Assembly: GCA_021735245.1 (NCBI GenBank)
Contig: JAIPHJ010000020.1
Span: 1-33,201, forward strand
From: Candidatus Bipolaricaulota bacterium
GTDB taxonomy: Bacteria > Bipolaricaulota > Bipolaricaulia > M55B111
Direction: 5' to 3'
Length of the DNA: 33,201 nucleotides
Shown: positions 7,895 to 16,048 of the stretch, piece after piece
Numbering within the stretch: the first letter of the stretch is position 1
Layout: every line of letters begins with the position of its first letter
Position numbers and translations under genes: made by a program
The notes under the pieces: model-generated
What the model was told of the DNA's origin: nothing
The model's database searches: none
The model's input: only the letters and a program-made list of their open reading frames with translations

Positions 7895-7940
7895 GGTAAA
7901 AGTCACTTGAATCATGCTATTCCCACCCCGGAACAGGGAT
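7895..7940 (-). repeat. R1 hairpin module, copy at 7.9 kb
   Basis: Read on the plus strand, GGTAAA (7895-7900) and CTTGAATCATGCTATTCCC (7906-7924) match the 10.3-kb copy (10337-10342 and 10350-10368) apart from a two-base spacing change and two substitutions. The following bases can fold on CCC/GGG arms. Orientation matches the downstream minus-strand methyltransferase. The R2 half found at 10.3 kb is absent here. Confidence 0.55.
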
Positions 7941-8077
7941 TTATGCGGGACTCCGTTAAATACTCTACTCGTGTTACAGGGTCATCCGCCGAAGGGAACT
8001 GGTAACTTCTGGATATCGGAATTTAAAAGTACCGGCAGGTTAGCAGGGTTAGCTAAAACTATTGATTTCATCGAAAT

Positions 8078-8165
8078 TGGCGGAGGGGGTGGGATTCGAA
8101 CCCACGGAGCCGCGAGGCTCTCCGGTTTTCAAGACCGGTGGTTTTGTCCACTCGCCCACCCCTCC
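8078..8165 (-). tRNA. tRNA-Ser (anticodon UGA)
   Basis: On the minus strand the gene starts GGAGGGG and its acceptor partner is CCCCTCC, followed by discriminator G and an encoded CCA. The anticodon arm is CCGGT-CTTGAAA-ACCGG, giving anticodon UGA, which reads UCN serine codons. A long variable arm (GAGCCTCGCGGCTC region) is the class II feature expected for serine. The T arm is GTGGG-TTCGAAT-CCCAC. It lies 52 bp downstream of the Asp23 gene on the same strand and may share its transcript. Confidence 0.95.
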
Positions 8166-8217
8166 GCGTTTTTGGAAAACAAATAAGTTTAACTATTCAT
8201 ACTGGTGCTGGCAAGAC

Positions 8218-8646
8218 TTAATCTTCTTCACTCTGGTCCTCAGGGATTAACTCTTCCCCTTTCCCTTCTACTTCCTGGAGTTTCTGGACGTAAATATCTA
8301 CACTGTTAACTCTTAATCCAGTTTTGCTTTCAACGTCCTCTTTTATCTTTTTCTGAGTTTTCTTAGCTATCTCGTGAACCGGGTAACCCTGCTTTACGGC
8401 GATCTTCAACGTTATCGAAACTTCGTTTCCGTCAAAGTCTATACTGACACCCCGGCGCTTGCTCCCAAATATTCGACCGATATCTTCCGTTACCGAGGAC
8501 TTCTTCTGTCCCAGTCCCTCTATCTGCGATGCACCTCCTGCAACAACTGCGATAACTACTTTTTCCGATATTGTTATCGTGCCCTTGTCGTTAACTACCC
8601 CTCCGTCTATCTCCTCGCTGCCAACCAGCTCGTCGTTTTCGGCCAT
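8218..8646 (-). CDS. Asp23/Gls24 family envelope stress protein
   Basis: A 142-residue protein of the DUF322 family. The core runs ISEKVVIAVVAGGASQIEGL, then DGNEVSITLKIAVKQGYPVHEIAKKTQKKIKEDVESKTGLRVNSVDIYVQ in the family order. In Gram-positives members are involved in cell-envelope and alkaline stress or sit in fatty-acid and translation operons. The acidic N- and C-tails (ENDELVGSEEID; PEDQSEED) are unusual and fit a salt-adapted proteome. ATG at 8646 is chosen over an upstream ATG because GAGGAGGTGAA precedes it. A TATAAT -10 element lies at 8671-8666 on the same strand, with no good -35 hexamer. Confidence 0.85.
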   Translation of the reverse strand: MAENDELVGSEEIDGGVVNDKGTITISEKVVIAVVAGGASQIEGLGQKKSSVTEDIGRIFGSKRRGVSIDFDGNEVSITLKIAVKQGYPVHEIAKKTQKKIKEDVESKTGLRVNSVDIYVQKLQEVEGKGEELIPEDQSEED

Positions 8647-8796
8647 GTACTTCACCTCCTCATTTATTATAGTCATTAACTGGGATCATTCACATAAGCG
8701 TATAGCTTACCGGGGGAGAGTGCAAAGAGGTAATTGTCCGGTTAATATTGTACCCAATGTATATTAAGACTTATTTGAGAACCAGGGAGTGATAGG

Positions 8797-9318
8797 GTGT
8801 TAAAAATCTCGGTCGGTAGTACTAACCCGGTTAAGCTGGAGGCTTCCAGGGAAGCATTTGAGCTGACGGGGGAAGAAGTAGAAGTGGCCAAATTCGACGT
8901 CCAGTCAGGGGTCTCGGATCAGCCTACATCGGATCAGGAAGCTATAGAGGGTGCGAGGAAAAGAGCCGAAAGGGCAAAGGAAAGGGGAGACTATGACTTT
9001 GGTGTGGGACTGGAAGGGTCGGTGGCTGACACAAATTTCGGTATGTTCTTGACCGGGTGGGCCTTCTTAATAGATGGCAAAAATGGTTACCTCGGCGGGG
9101 GAGGGAGGTTACTGCTTCCCGAATCCATTGCCGATCGGATCAGAAACGGTGAGGAGCTGGGGCCCGTGATGGACGAAGTCACGGGTAGAATCGGGGTCAA
9201 GGAAGGCGAAGGTGCAATCGGAGTCTTTACGGACGGAATTATAACCAGAAAGGACGCGTACAGGAATGCTCTGGTATTTGCTCTAGCAAAATACCTGAAC
9301 CCCGAACTCTATAGCTGA
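8797..9318 (+). CDS. DUF84 inosine/xanthosine triphosphatase
   Basis: Related to E. coli YjjX and archaeal DUF84 proteins, which hydrolyse non-canonical ITP and XTP and so clean the nucleotide pool. The N-terminus VGSTNPVKLEASREAF is the family nucleotide-binding motif. DFGVGLEGSV, the Gly-rich GGGGRLLLP, and GAIGVFTDGIITRKDAY near the C-terminus are all conserved features. Length 173 is usual. The start is GTG with GGGAGTGAT upstream. The gene is monocistronic by position, with minus-strand genes on both sides. YjjX-type and archaeal versions are hard to separate by eye. Confidence 0.9.
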   Translation: MLKISVGSTNPVKLEASREAFELTGEEVEVAKFDVQSGVSDQPTSDQEAIEGARKRAERAKERGDYDFGVGLEGSVADTNFGMFLTGWAFLIDGKNGYLGGGGRLLLPESIADRIRNGEELGPVMDEVTGRIGVKEGEGAIGVFTDGIITRKDAYRNALVFALAKYLNPELYS

Positions 9319-9468
9319 TAATGATTTCCTGACCGAAAACGTCGACCGGGTATTCTTCACCGGCCACTTTTTAATTTTAAGTTCCGGGCACGCTTTTAAT
9401 TTGAACCAAACCGTAGCGGTTATTCCGACTGTTATTTAAGAACCGGGAATATCCAGTAGAAAATCGGT

Positions 9469-10227
9469 CTAAGATCTTTCCCCGTATAGCTCAGTCAGCT
9501 TATGGAGGAATTCTTTAGTTCTGTCGTGCTCGGGGTTATTGAAGAACTGGTTTGGTGATCCCTGTTCGATTATCTTTCCGCTTTCCATGAAGATTATCTC
9601 GTCGGAAACGGAATTCGCGAAACCCATCTCGTGAGTCACAACCAACATAGTCATGCCCGATTTCGCCAGGTCTTTCATTACTTCAAGCACTTCACCGATC
9701 AACTCCGGGTCAAGCGCCGAAGTCGGTTCGTCGAACAGGATTATCTTGGGCTCCATTGCAAGCGCCCGCGCTATTCCAACCCTCTGTTTTTGACCTCCGG
9801 AGAGCTGTGCTGGATACGACTCGGATTGATCTGACAGACCAACTCTTTCCAGCTCTTCCATGCCAATTCGGCGGGCTTTCTTTTTGTCGAATCCCTTGAC
9901 TTTTTTCAGGCCGAGAGTTACGTTGCCGAGGGCAGTTAAGTGTTCGAACAGGTTGAAGTGCTGAAAGACCATGCCAATTCTCTGGCGGAACCTGTTGATA
10001 TCTTTGGAACTGTCGGTAACTTCCTCTCCTTCCAGCCATACCTTACCCCGGTCGGGAGGCGTAAGCTGGTTTATGCAGCGAAGCAGAGTACTCTTTCCCG
10101 TTCCCGAAGGCCCTATAATTACTTTGGTCTCCGCCTGATCCATATCAAAGGATACGCCTTTGAGCACTTCTTCCTTCCCGTAGTTCTTATGAATATTTTC
10201 TACAACCAGCAAGTCCTGATTTACCAT
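9469..10227 (-). CDS. glnQ: Polar amino-acid ABC transporter ATP-binding protein
   Basis: ATPase subunit of a type I importer of the GlnQ/HisP class. Walker [10 protein letters not shown] is at residues 39-47 and the Q-loop is in [16 protein letters not shown]. The signature is LSGGQKQR (142-149), the Walker B is [14 protein letters not shown] (162-175), and the H-loop is VVTHEMGFA. Start at 10227 is supported by GGGGAGGAT nine bases upstream. No permease or binding-protein gene is next to it in this window, so its partners must lie elsewhere. Upstream on the same strand is the R1-R2 hairpin element at 10270-10392. The gene symbol refers to the family, not to proven glutamine specificity. Confidence 0.9.
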   Translation of the reverse strand: MVNQDLLVVENIHKNYGKEEVLKGVSFDMDQAETKVIIGPSGTGKSTLLRCINQLTPPDRGKVWLEGEEVTDSSKDINRFRQRIGMVFQHFNLFEHLTALGNVTLGLKKVKGFDKKKARRIGMEELERVGLSDQSESYPAQLSGGQKQRVGIARALAMEPKIILFDEPTSALDPELIGEVLEVMKDLAKSGMTMLVVTHEMGFANSVSDEIIFMESGKIIEQGSPNQFFNNPEHDRTKEFLHKLTELYGERS

Positions 10228-10269
10228 TAAGTTATCCTCCCCGTTTGTTGAATCTAAGTTGTACAATTC

Positions 10270-10392
10270 TCCGGTCTAGACCAGAAACCAGCTGATTCAT
10301 CCCCAGGGTAAGCTCTGGAGTTTCTCAGCTAGTATTGGTAAAGAACTCTCTTGAATCGTGCTATCCCCGTCCACAGAACGGGGGATTCTGCC
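10270..10392 (-). repeat. R1-R2 double hairpin element, most complete copy
   Basis: Reading the minus strand, R1 (10392-10350) carries ATCCCC/GGGGAT arms, then AGCACGATTCAAG. R2 (10342-10280) carries a 21-base block identical to 21396-21416, then a hairpin of CTCCAG (10320-10315) with CTGGGG (10306-10301) and ATGAAT. The stem is kept in both R2 copies although its sequence differs. It precedes the ABC ATPase gene in the same orientation. It may be a minimal IS200/IS605-like unit or a leader RNA. Confidence 0.6.
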
Positions 10393-10696
10393 TAACTTTG
10401 CTAAAGTGTCAAAATCGCCCGGATCAGGTGAAGATAAAAACACTTATTAAATATACTAAAGTCAACTAAAAAAGCCAATGGTGGTTCGTATTCCAGTCCT
10501 GCCATTTTCGATTCTTGACGGTTTGACCTGCAAAAAGCCAGCGTTAATTGTTATGATTTATAGATAATAGTTCGTCGTAATTCCACTACCGTGGAAAGAG
10601 TAAATACCGAACCGAATAGTAAGGTAATCCCTAACGAACTAAAACGGGTTAGAGGTATTATAGCGATTAACTTTTACATTTTACCAGGAGGAAATT
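10393..10696. other. Gene-free AT-rich upstream region
   Basis: This stretch separates the R1-R2 element from the S55 protease-like gene. I see no coding potential. TTGACG and TTGACC occur near 10515-10528 and TATGAT at 10552-10557, but no pair has standard spacing, so no promoter is called. The strong AGGAGG of the downstream gene lies at its right end. Confidence 0.5.
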
Positions 10697-12622
10697 ATGG
10701 ATAAGTCAGGTCTAAAAAGAATCGGACGGAAACCGACCGTTGTTTTACTGGTTCTTCTTAGCTTGCTAATGATGGTTTCGGCTGCCTCTGCGGACCAGGA
10801 AGGAGATTTTCTCGGGCTCTCGGAGATAGAAAAAGGAATGAAGGGTACAGGCAAGACGGTGGTAAAGGGTCAGAAAATTTCTACGTTTTCAGTGAAAGTA
10901 ATTGACGTGATAGATAAACCCGGCGAGTTAGAGGATTTCATCATTGTCCGGGCAAGTGGCAAATCGATAGAGAAATCAGGTGGAGTGGCCCAGGGAATGA
11001 GTGGAAGCCCGATCTACATAGATGACAAACTCGTTGGAGCTTTAAGCAGATCTGCAACCTGGAGCAGGGAAACTGAAAACCCGATTGCATTAATTACTCC
11101 GATAAAGACGATGCTTAAACTATTTGAGGAACGCGGCCGGAAAGGGAAATCAAATTTAGAGGCAGATAGGGAAAGTTCCGTGGAGGATTCTCTGAAAGAT
11201 GTTTTCGCCGGTAAAACAGTTGCTTTTGGGAGTGACGAGGTTACCAGATCGGATAACAGGCAGGGGGAAACGGAGAAATTGGTGTTCACCCGCAGCCAGA
11301 CTCCCGTTATTGTGAACAATTTCTCCGAGGCGGCCTTCAGGGCGTTATCAGAAGGAATAGATACCGCAAACCTCGACAGGATATACGATCCGTTGAAAGT
11401 ACTCGGGGATAGTTCGGTAAGTAACCTCGAGAGCGGACTATCGGAATACGATCTTTCATTTCATAACGTCCAGGCAGATGTCGGTAAATCTAAACAAGCC
11501 ATGGACCTGACACCCGGGGGTCCCGTAGGAGTGGCCCTGACCAGGGGTGACTTATCGATTGGTGCTCTGGGGACGGTTACTTACCGCGACGACGACGGTA
11601 TTCTGGGGTTCGGCCACAGGTTCATGCTTAGCGGAAATACGAATTACCTGCTGACCAAAGCCCACGTCTTCGACACGGTGGATAGCTACCAGGCCCCGTT
11701 CAAATTGGGAAGCGTTGCCTCTTCAGTAGGCACAGTCACACAGGACAGAACACAGGGAATTCTGGGTGAGGTCGGGATCGAAACGAACCTGTTCAAAACG
11801 GATATCCAAGTCGCTGAGAAGGGTATGGAGCATTCCTCCAGTCTTCAAACCGATTTAGTAAAATCTTCGGACCTGGTTGGACCGTTATCGTACATAACTT
11901 TGAGAGAGAGTATAAACAGGTCTCTCAACCGTACGGGGCCGGGAACCGTCAAAGTAAGTTACGAGATAAATGGTGAAAACATGCCCGAGCCCATAAAAAG
12001 GACGGACATATTTTATTCCTATTCTCAGGCTTCCTACCTGCCCTCACTGCAGGTGGCACTATTCATAGACGCTCTGGCACATAATCCCTTTCGAAATCCC
12101 CAGCTTACGGACCTCCAGGCAGACGTCACTTTTCAGAATTCCATAAATTCGGGACAGATAACGTACTTCGCTACCGACGGGAACGAGTATCATCCCGGAG
12201 ATTTACTTGCTTACCAGGTGAAAATCAAAAACTATCGCGACGACCTCGTAGAGAAAACGGGGGCATTTCAGTTACCCAAAAACCTCCCCGAGGGTAAGTA
12301 CATCGTTGCCGCATATGGTGGTCCGAGACCGACCAAGATCGCTCCTCCGGAAATACTCGAGAATTTTCAGGATTGGGTGAGCTATCTCAACAACCTAAAA
12401 AGCTACGAACATCTCTCAGTAGAGTTGTTAAAACCTTTCGAAGAGAGTGTCGTACCCCTGGCCAGCGTCGGGTACATGTACGAGTCGGTAACCAGGGCTG
12501 ACGAGAAATTCGAAGATAGGGTAGTTTACGGCAACCAGGCAGTTTCGATAAAGGTTACCAAAAACCAGGAGGAAAAGGCGGAGGCCAGCTCAACCGTAGA
12601 AGAACAGGGAGCCGATGATTGA
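10697..12622 (+). CDS. Secreted S55 (SpoIVB-like) peptidase-domain protein, motif order permuted
   Basis: A 641-residue exported protein with a signal peptide (hydrophobic residues 14-30, cleavage likely after ASA at 32). The S55 serine motif GMSGSP lies at 100-105, followed by an ALITPI segment. The catalytic-His motif GFGH is at 305-308, preceded by ALGTVTY. In B. subtilis SpoIVB the His motif comes before the Ser motif; here the order is reversed, as in long S55-domain proteins of several bacterial phyla. The C-terminal half (about 400-600) is beta-rich and unassigned, ending in an acidic tail. No PDZ domain is evident and no sporulation gene is nearby. It precedes murF by 15 bp, so an envelope role is plausible. 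Strong AGGAGG start. Confidence 0.8.
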   Translation: MDKSGLKRIGRKPTVVLLVLLSLLMMVSAASADQEGDFLGLSEIEKGMKGTGKTVVKGQKISTFSVKVIDVIDKPGELEDFIIVRASGKSIEKSGGVAQGMSGSPIYIDDKLVGALSRSATWSRETENPIALITPIKTMLKLFEERGRKGKSNLEADRESSVEDSLKDVFAGKTVAFGSDEVTRSDNRQGETEKLVFTRSQTPVIVNNFSEAAFRALSEGIDTANLDRIYDPLKVLGDSSVSNLESGLSEYDLSFHNVQADVGKSKQAMDLTPGGPVGVALTRGDLSIGALGTVTYRDDDGILGFGHRFMLSGNTNYLLTKAHVFDTVDSYQAPFKLGSVASSVGTVTQDRTQGILGEVGIETNLFKTDIQVAEKGMEHSSSLQTDLVKSSDLVGPLSYITLRESINRSLNRTGPGTVKVSYEINGENMPEPIKRTDIFYSYSQASYLPSLQVALFIDALAHNPFRNPQLTDLQADVTFQNSINSGQITYFATDGNEYHPGDLLAYQVKIKNYRDDLVEKTGAFQLPKNLPEGKYIVAAYGGPRPTKIAPPEILENFQDWVSYLNNLKSYEHLSVELLKPFEESVVPLASVGYMYESVTRADEKFEDRVVYGNQAVSIKVTKNQEEKAEASSTVEEQGADD

Positions 12623-12637
12623 TCGCTCATTAATTGA

Positions 12638-14077
12638 ATGCTGAACTTAAAGGAATTAAGTGAAGCTACCGGGGGGGAGTTGATCGGATTCGAACCCCGG
12701 GAAATAAAGGGGTTTTCTATCGATTCCCGAAGTCTAACCGGGGGTGATTTTTTTATCCCCCTTCCCGGTTCTCGGACCGACGGGCACCGTTTCCTCGAAG
12801 AAGTATTTGAGAAGGGAGCTTCTGGGGCTTTTGTTAGATCCCGAGACTATATCGAACCAGATTTTTTTAACGTGATTCTGGTTGACGATACCGAGGAAGC
12901 GCTTTTGCAGGCGGCCGAGTATTACCGATCAAAATTTAACGTTCCCCTGGCTGGAGTCACGGGGAGCTGGGGTAAGACTACTGCAAAAGAACTAATAGCT
13001 TCTATTCTCTCGAACTCAGGAATGGTCCATAAGACTCCCGGGAATTACAACACTGAATACGGCCTACCCCTGTCGCTGCTCGAGATGGAAGAAGGGGTAG
13101 ATTACGGGGTTTTCGAACTCGGCCTCCAGTATCCCGGCGACGTCGGTAGGTTGAGTGAAATTCTCTCCCCCACTATTGGGCTGATAACTGGTGTGGGGAA
13201 AGCTCACAGGGAGAATTTCCAGTCAGTTGAGGAAATAGCGAAAGAAAAGCTAAAACTGACAAAAGGCATGGAGCCAGGCAGTAAAGTATTAATAAATGGG
13301 GATTCCGGTACCTTGAGAGCTGCCGCGAGCGGGGAACCCGATTACGACTTTTTAGAGTACGGAACGAAAATCCCTGACAGGAGTTATTTCGCCACGGATG
13401 TTACGATCAGGGGAACCCGCGGGGTGGCTTTTCAGCTTAACGGCTCCAGAATCGAACCAGCTCTGGATGATGAATACAGTGAGTTTCGACTTTCTCTGGA
13501 GTCGGGGCTTAATTCGATGGCAAACGTCAGTAACATTACAGGAGCCTCGGCAATTACGCTTGAGATGGGAATATCTCCTTCCGACGTGAAAAAAGGGGTT
13601 GACATTAGCCCTCTCCCACAGCGGCTTAACCCGATTGACTTCCCAGGAGGGGTGGTGATTGATGACACCTACAACGCCAACCCCGACGCCACGATCAACG
13701 CACTCGAGCTAATAGGTGATATAGATTTCGCAGAACGGAAAATTTTCGTTTTTGGAGACATGAAAGAACTCGGAGAAAACTCGCCAGGTTATCATCGGGA
13801 ACTGGCCCCCCATATCGTTAAGGCGGGTATTAACCGGTTGCTGGCAATTGGAGAATTTACCGGAGCTCTGGTAAAAGAATTGGGCTCCGAAAGTAAAAAA
13901 GGTGGGGTTGTGGCTGCGGAATGGTTCGAGTCAGGAGCTGACCTTAAGCGAAGGCTGGACGAACTAACGATGGGCCAGGACAACCTTATCCTAGTAAAAG
14001 GCTCAAGATCCATGGAAATGGAGAAATTCGTCTCTTACCTTGTCGATGACGGAGAAGATTGGGCTAAATTTCCCTAG
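12638..14077 (+). CDS. murF: UDP-MurNAc-tripeptide--D-Ala-D-Ala ligase
   Basis: Adds D-Ala-D-Ala to the UDP-MurNAc tripeptide, completing the cytoplasmic peptidoglycan precursor. The N-terminal domain carries GFSIDSRSLTGGDFFIPLPG (residues 25-44). The ATP-binding motif is VTGSWGKTT at 107-115, with Trp at a position usually Asn or Ser. The central domain ends in NVSNITGASAI, and DDTYNANPDA marks the C-terminal ligase domain. Length 479 is normal. No Shine-Dalgarno site is visible before the ATG, 15 bp after the S55 gene stop, so translation may be coupled. murE lies 5 kb away on the opposite strand; the mur genes are dispersed rather than clustered. Confidence 0.95.
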   Translation: MLNLKELSEATGGELIGFEPREIKGFSIDSRSLTGGDFFIPLPGSRTDGHRFLEEVFEKGASGAFVRSRDYIEPDFFNVILVDDTEEALLQAAEYYRSKFNVPLAGVTGSWGKTTAKELIASILSNSGMVHKTPGNYNTEYGLPLSLLEMEEGVDYGVFELGLQYPGDVGRLSEILSPTIGLITGVGKAHRENFQSVEEIAKEKLKLTKGMEPGSKVLINGDSGTLRAAASGEPDYDFLEYGTKIPDRSYFATDVTIRGTRGVAFQLNGSRIEPALDDEYSEFRLSLESGLNSMANVSNITGASAITLEMGISPSDVKKGVDISPLPQRLNPIDFPGGVVIDDTYNANPDATINALELIGDIDFAERKIFVFGDMKELGENSPGYHRELAPHIVKAGINRLLAIGEFTGALVKELGSESKKGGVVAAEWFESGADLKRRLDELTMGQDNLILVKGSRSMEMEKFVSYLVDDGEDWAKFP

Positions 14078-14101
14078 TTAATTGATTGGAGGGGATGGCA
14101 A

Positions 14102-14521
14102 ATGCCGGTAGAGACAGAGAGGATTTCGGTGCGGATCGGAAGCGATAGTCAGATGGCAGAAATTACCGGAGAAGTTCAGGGAGTACTAAATGAATCGAAC
14201 CTGACTGATGGAAGTGTGACTCTTTTCATTCCGGGAGCTACGGGTTCGGTAACGACAGTGGAGTACGAACCGGGGTTACAGGAGGATATTCCGGATGCTC
14301 TGGAGAGACTTGCTCCCGAGGATATCCCTTACAAACACCACCAGACATGGAATGACGGCAACGGCAGGAGTCACGTGAGGGCAACGATAATGGGGCCAGG
14401 CATGGTCGTTCCTTTCGTCGCCGGGGAACTACAACTCGGAAGATGGCAAAATATTGTAGCCATCAACCACGATACGAAAGAAAGGAACAGAGAGATAATA
14501 GTTCAGTTAATCGGGGAGTAA
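14102..14521 (+). CDS. yjbQ: YjbQ/UPF0047 family protein
   Basis: A 139-residue protein of the UPF0047 family, named after E. coli YjbQ, which has weak thiamine-phosphate synthase activity. The metal-site histidines are in YKHHQTWNDGNGRSHVRAT, and the conserved VPFVAGELQLGRWQ with a C-terminal strand VQLIGE completes the fold. The physiological role is not established in general. It starts with ATG after TTGGAGGGG and lies 24 bp after murF, so it is likely the last gene of the S55-murF-yjbQ run. It ends 15 bp before the stop of the convergent nitroreductase gene. Confidence 0.9.
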   Translation: MPVETERISVRIGSDSQMAEITGEVQGVLNESNLTDGSVTLFIPGATGSVTTVEYEPGLQEDIPDALERLAPEDIPYKHHQTWNDGNGRSHVRATIMGPGMVVPFVAGELQLGRWQNIVAINHDTKERNREIIVQLIGE

Positions 14522-14536
14522 GGAACCAGGGTAATA

Positions 14537-15049
14537 CTATTCAATGAACCGGACCAGGTCGTCAAGCTCCCTCCTGCCCGAATTCTTGTTCGGTTTTCTG
14601 GCCGGATATCCCACCGGTATAAGGGCCAGAGGTCGTTTGCTGGTTTCCAGTAGATCAGCTACTTTCCCTTCTTCAAATGCACCAACCCAGCAACTTCCCA
14701 GACCCAGCTCTTCAGCAGCAAGCTGAAGGTAAGAGGCGGCGATTGTTCCGTCCTGGGTGGAGTATAATTTACCTCTTTCGCCGTATTTTTTCCTGGAGCG
14801 TTCCTCGTCCTGCAGGAAAGCAAATACGATCGGTGCCTGGCCGAGGAATTTTTGCCCGTGGGCGGCCCCAACCAGCTCGTCCTTGAGTTCTTTATTTTTT
14901 ATTGCGACAATCTCGTATGATTGGAGGTTGCCAGCTGAAGGAGCGGAATTGGCTGCCTTTAAAAGTTTTTCTTCTTCTCCTTCTGAAATTTCCCTCTCCT
15001 TGAACGCCCTTATAGACGATCTCTTCTTTGTTATATCAAAAAAGCTCAT
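14537..15049 (-). CDS. Nitroreductase family flavoprotein
   Basis: A 170-residue FMN-dependent oxidoreductase of the nitroreductase superfamily. It opens with FFDITKKRSSIRAF, the usual RRS-type FMN-binding motif. NSAPSAGNLQSYEIVAI follows, then AASYLQLAAEELGLGSCWVGAF and PVGYPA near the end, all in family order. Substrates in this group range from nitroaromatics to quinones and flavins and cannot be read from sequence. The ATG at 15049 gives the natural N-terminus; a TTG four codons upstream is possible because GGGGGAGG is very close to the ATG. It is the only gene on its transcript here. Confidence 0.9.
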   Translation of the reverse strand: MSFFDITKKRSSIRAFKEREISEGEEEKLLKAANSAPSAGNLQSYEIVAIKNKELKDELVGAAHGQKFLGQAPIVFAFLQDEERSRKKYGERGKLYSTQDGTIAASYLQLAAEELGLGSCWVGAFEEGKVADLLETSKRPLALIPVGYPARKPNKNSGRRELDDLVRFIE

Positions 15050-15202
15050 TTCCTCCCCCAATTTTCAATTTATGTATTAGTCTAAATTAAGCCAACCGAG
15101 CTTTAACGCCATTGGAAGTAGCTATTAGAGGTAGCTCGTAAATATTATAGATGACCAGAATTTTTCTGCAAGGTTTCGAGATAAATCATCAGAAAACCTA
15201 AT

Positions 15203-15230
15203 TTGTCTCTAAAACAAAAAGGTTTATAAT
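15203..15230 (+). promoter_or_regulatory. Promoter of the rpiA operon
   Basis: TTGTCT (15203-15208), a 16-bp spacer and a perfect TATAAT (15225-15230). Initiation near 15237 would place the inverted repeat at 15244-15289 at the 5' end of the transcript. Confidence 0.65.
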
Positions 15231-15243
15231 TTATTTAACCGTG

Positions 15244-15289
15244 CTGGCGGTCAGGACCGATATAAAAGAAATTAATCCTGGGTCGCCAG
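15244..15289 (+). promoter_or_regulatory. Leader hairpin upstream of rpiA
   Basis: CTGGCG (15244-15249) pairs with CGCCAG (15284-15289), and CAGGA (15252-15256) with TCCTG (15276-15280), separated by a small internal loop. The apical loop is A-rich and 19 nt long. It starts almost at the predicted transcription start and ends 30 nt before the GGAGGTG ribosome binding site. It has no T tract, so it is not a terminator; an mRNA-stabilising or regulatory hairpin is possible. Confidence 0.5.
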
Positions 15290-15331
15290 AGATAAATGGG
15301 AAGTTTACCTATCTCCCGGAGGTGTATTTTT

Positions 15332-16048
15332 TTGAAAGAGAAGGATATAAACAGGGAAGAGCTAAAAAGGCTTGCTGCAGAGGGCGCGATGGACTGGATT
15401 GAGAACCACTACGACGTGAACCGGGAGTTGAGGGTCGGGGTAGGGTCCGGTTCCACGGTAGCGTATTCATTTTCAAGGTTTGCTAAATATCAGAATATTA
15501 TCGCCGTGCCAACTTCGTCTCAAACCAGAAAGGAATTGTGCGAACTGGGGGTCGAAATCGAGCAGCCGGAGAATTCCGGAACTCTGGACTTCGATCTGGA
15601 CGGCGCCGACGAGGTGGATCCGGAACTAAACCTGATAAAAGGTGGGGGTGGCTGCCATTACAGGGAGAAGATCGTCGCAAAACAATCAAAACAATTGTTC
15701 ATTGTGGTCGATCAAACGAAACTTGTCGACTACCTGGGTCAGTCGTTTCCTCTTCCCGTCGAAGTCTCTCCTGAAAGTATGGAGGAAACCAGGGACCTCC
15801 TATCGGTATACGGTGAACCCAGGTTTAGACGGACTGACGGAGGATTGTTTCGGACCGACAACGACAACGTGATAGTTGACGTACAGCTGGCCGAAAGACC
15901 GGATAAAGAAAAGCTGGGAAAGCTTGAAGAGGAAATAAATAAAATAGACGGCGTGGTAGAAAACGGATTTTTCGTGAACCGCAAGGCCGATATCGTTTTC
16001 GTCGGGACGGAGCAAGGTCTAAGGATAATTGGAGATGAGAATGAATGA
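15332..16048 (+). CDS. rpiA: Ribose-5-phosphate isomerase A
   Basis: Interconverts ribulose 5-phosphate and ribose 5-phosphate in the pentose phosphate pathway. GVGSGSTV (residues 36-43) is the phosphate-binding loop. DLDGADEVD (88-96) and KGGGGCHYREKIVA (103-116) contain the catalytic acids and lysine of RpiA, and GQSFPLPVEV follows as expected. The TTG at 15332 is chosen because GGAGGTG lies nine bases upstream; an ATG at 15296 would place that site inside the gene. Its stop overlaps the next gene's start in an ATGA junction, indicating translational coupling. It has a promoter and a leader hairpin of its own. Confidence 0.95.
   Translation: MKEKDINREELKRLAAEGAMDWIENHYDVNRELRVGVGSGSTVAYSFSRFAKYQNIIAVPTSSQTRKELCELGVEIEQPENSGTLDFDLDGADEVDPELNLIKGGGGCHYREKIVAKQSKQLFIVVDQTKLVDYLGQSFPLPVEVSPESMEETRDLLSVYGEPRFRRTDGGLFRTDNDNVIVDVQLAERPDKEKLGKLEEEINKIDGVVENGFFVNRKADIVFVGTEQGLRIIGDENE

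Noticed and set aside
10697-12622. Evidence that the organism sporulates (SpoIVB)
   Set aside because: The protein has a different motif order and no PDZ domain or spo neighbours; long S55-domain proteins occur in non-sporulating phyla.
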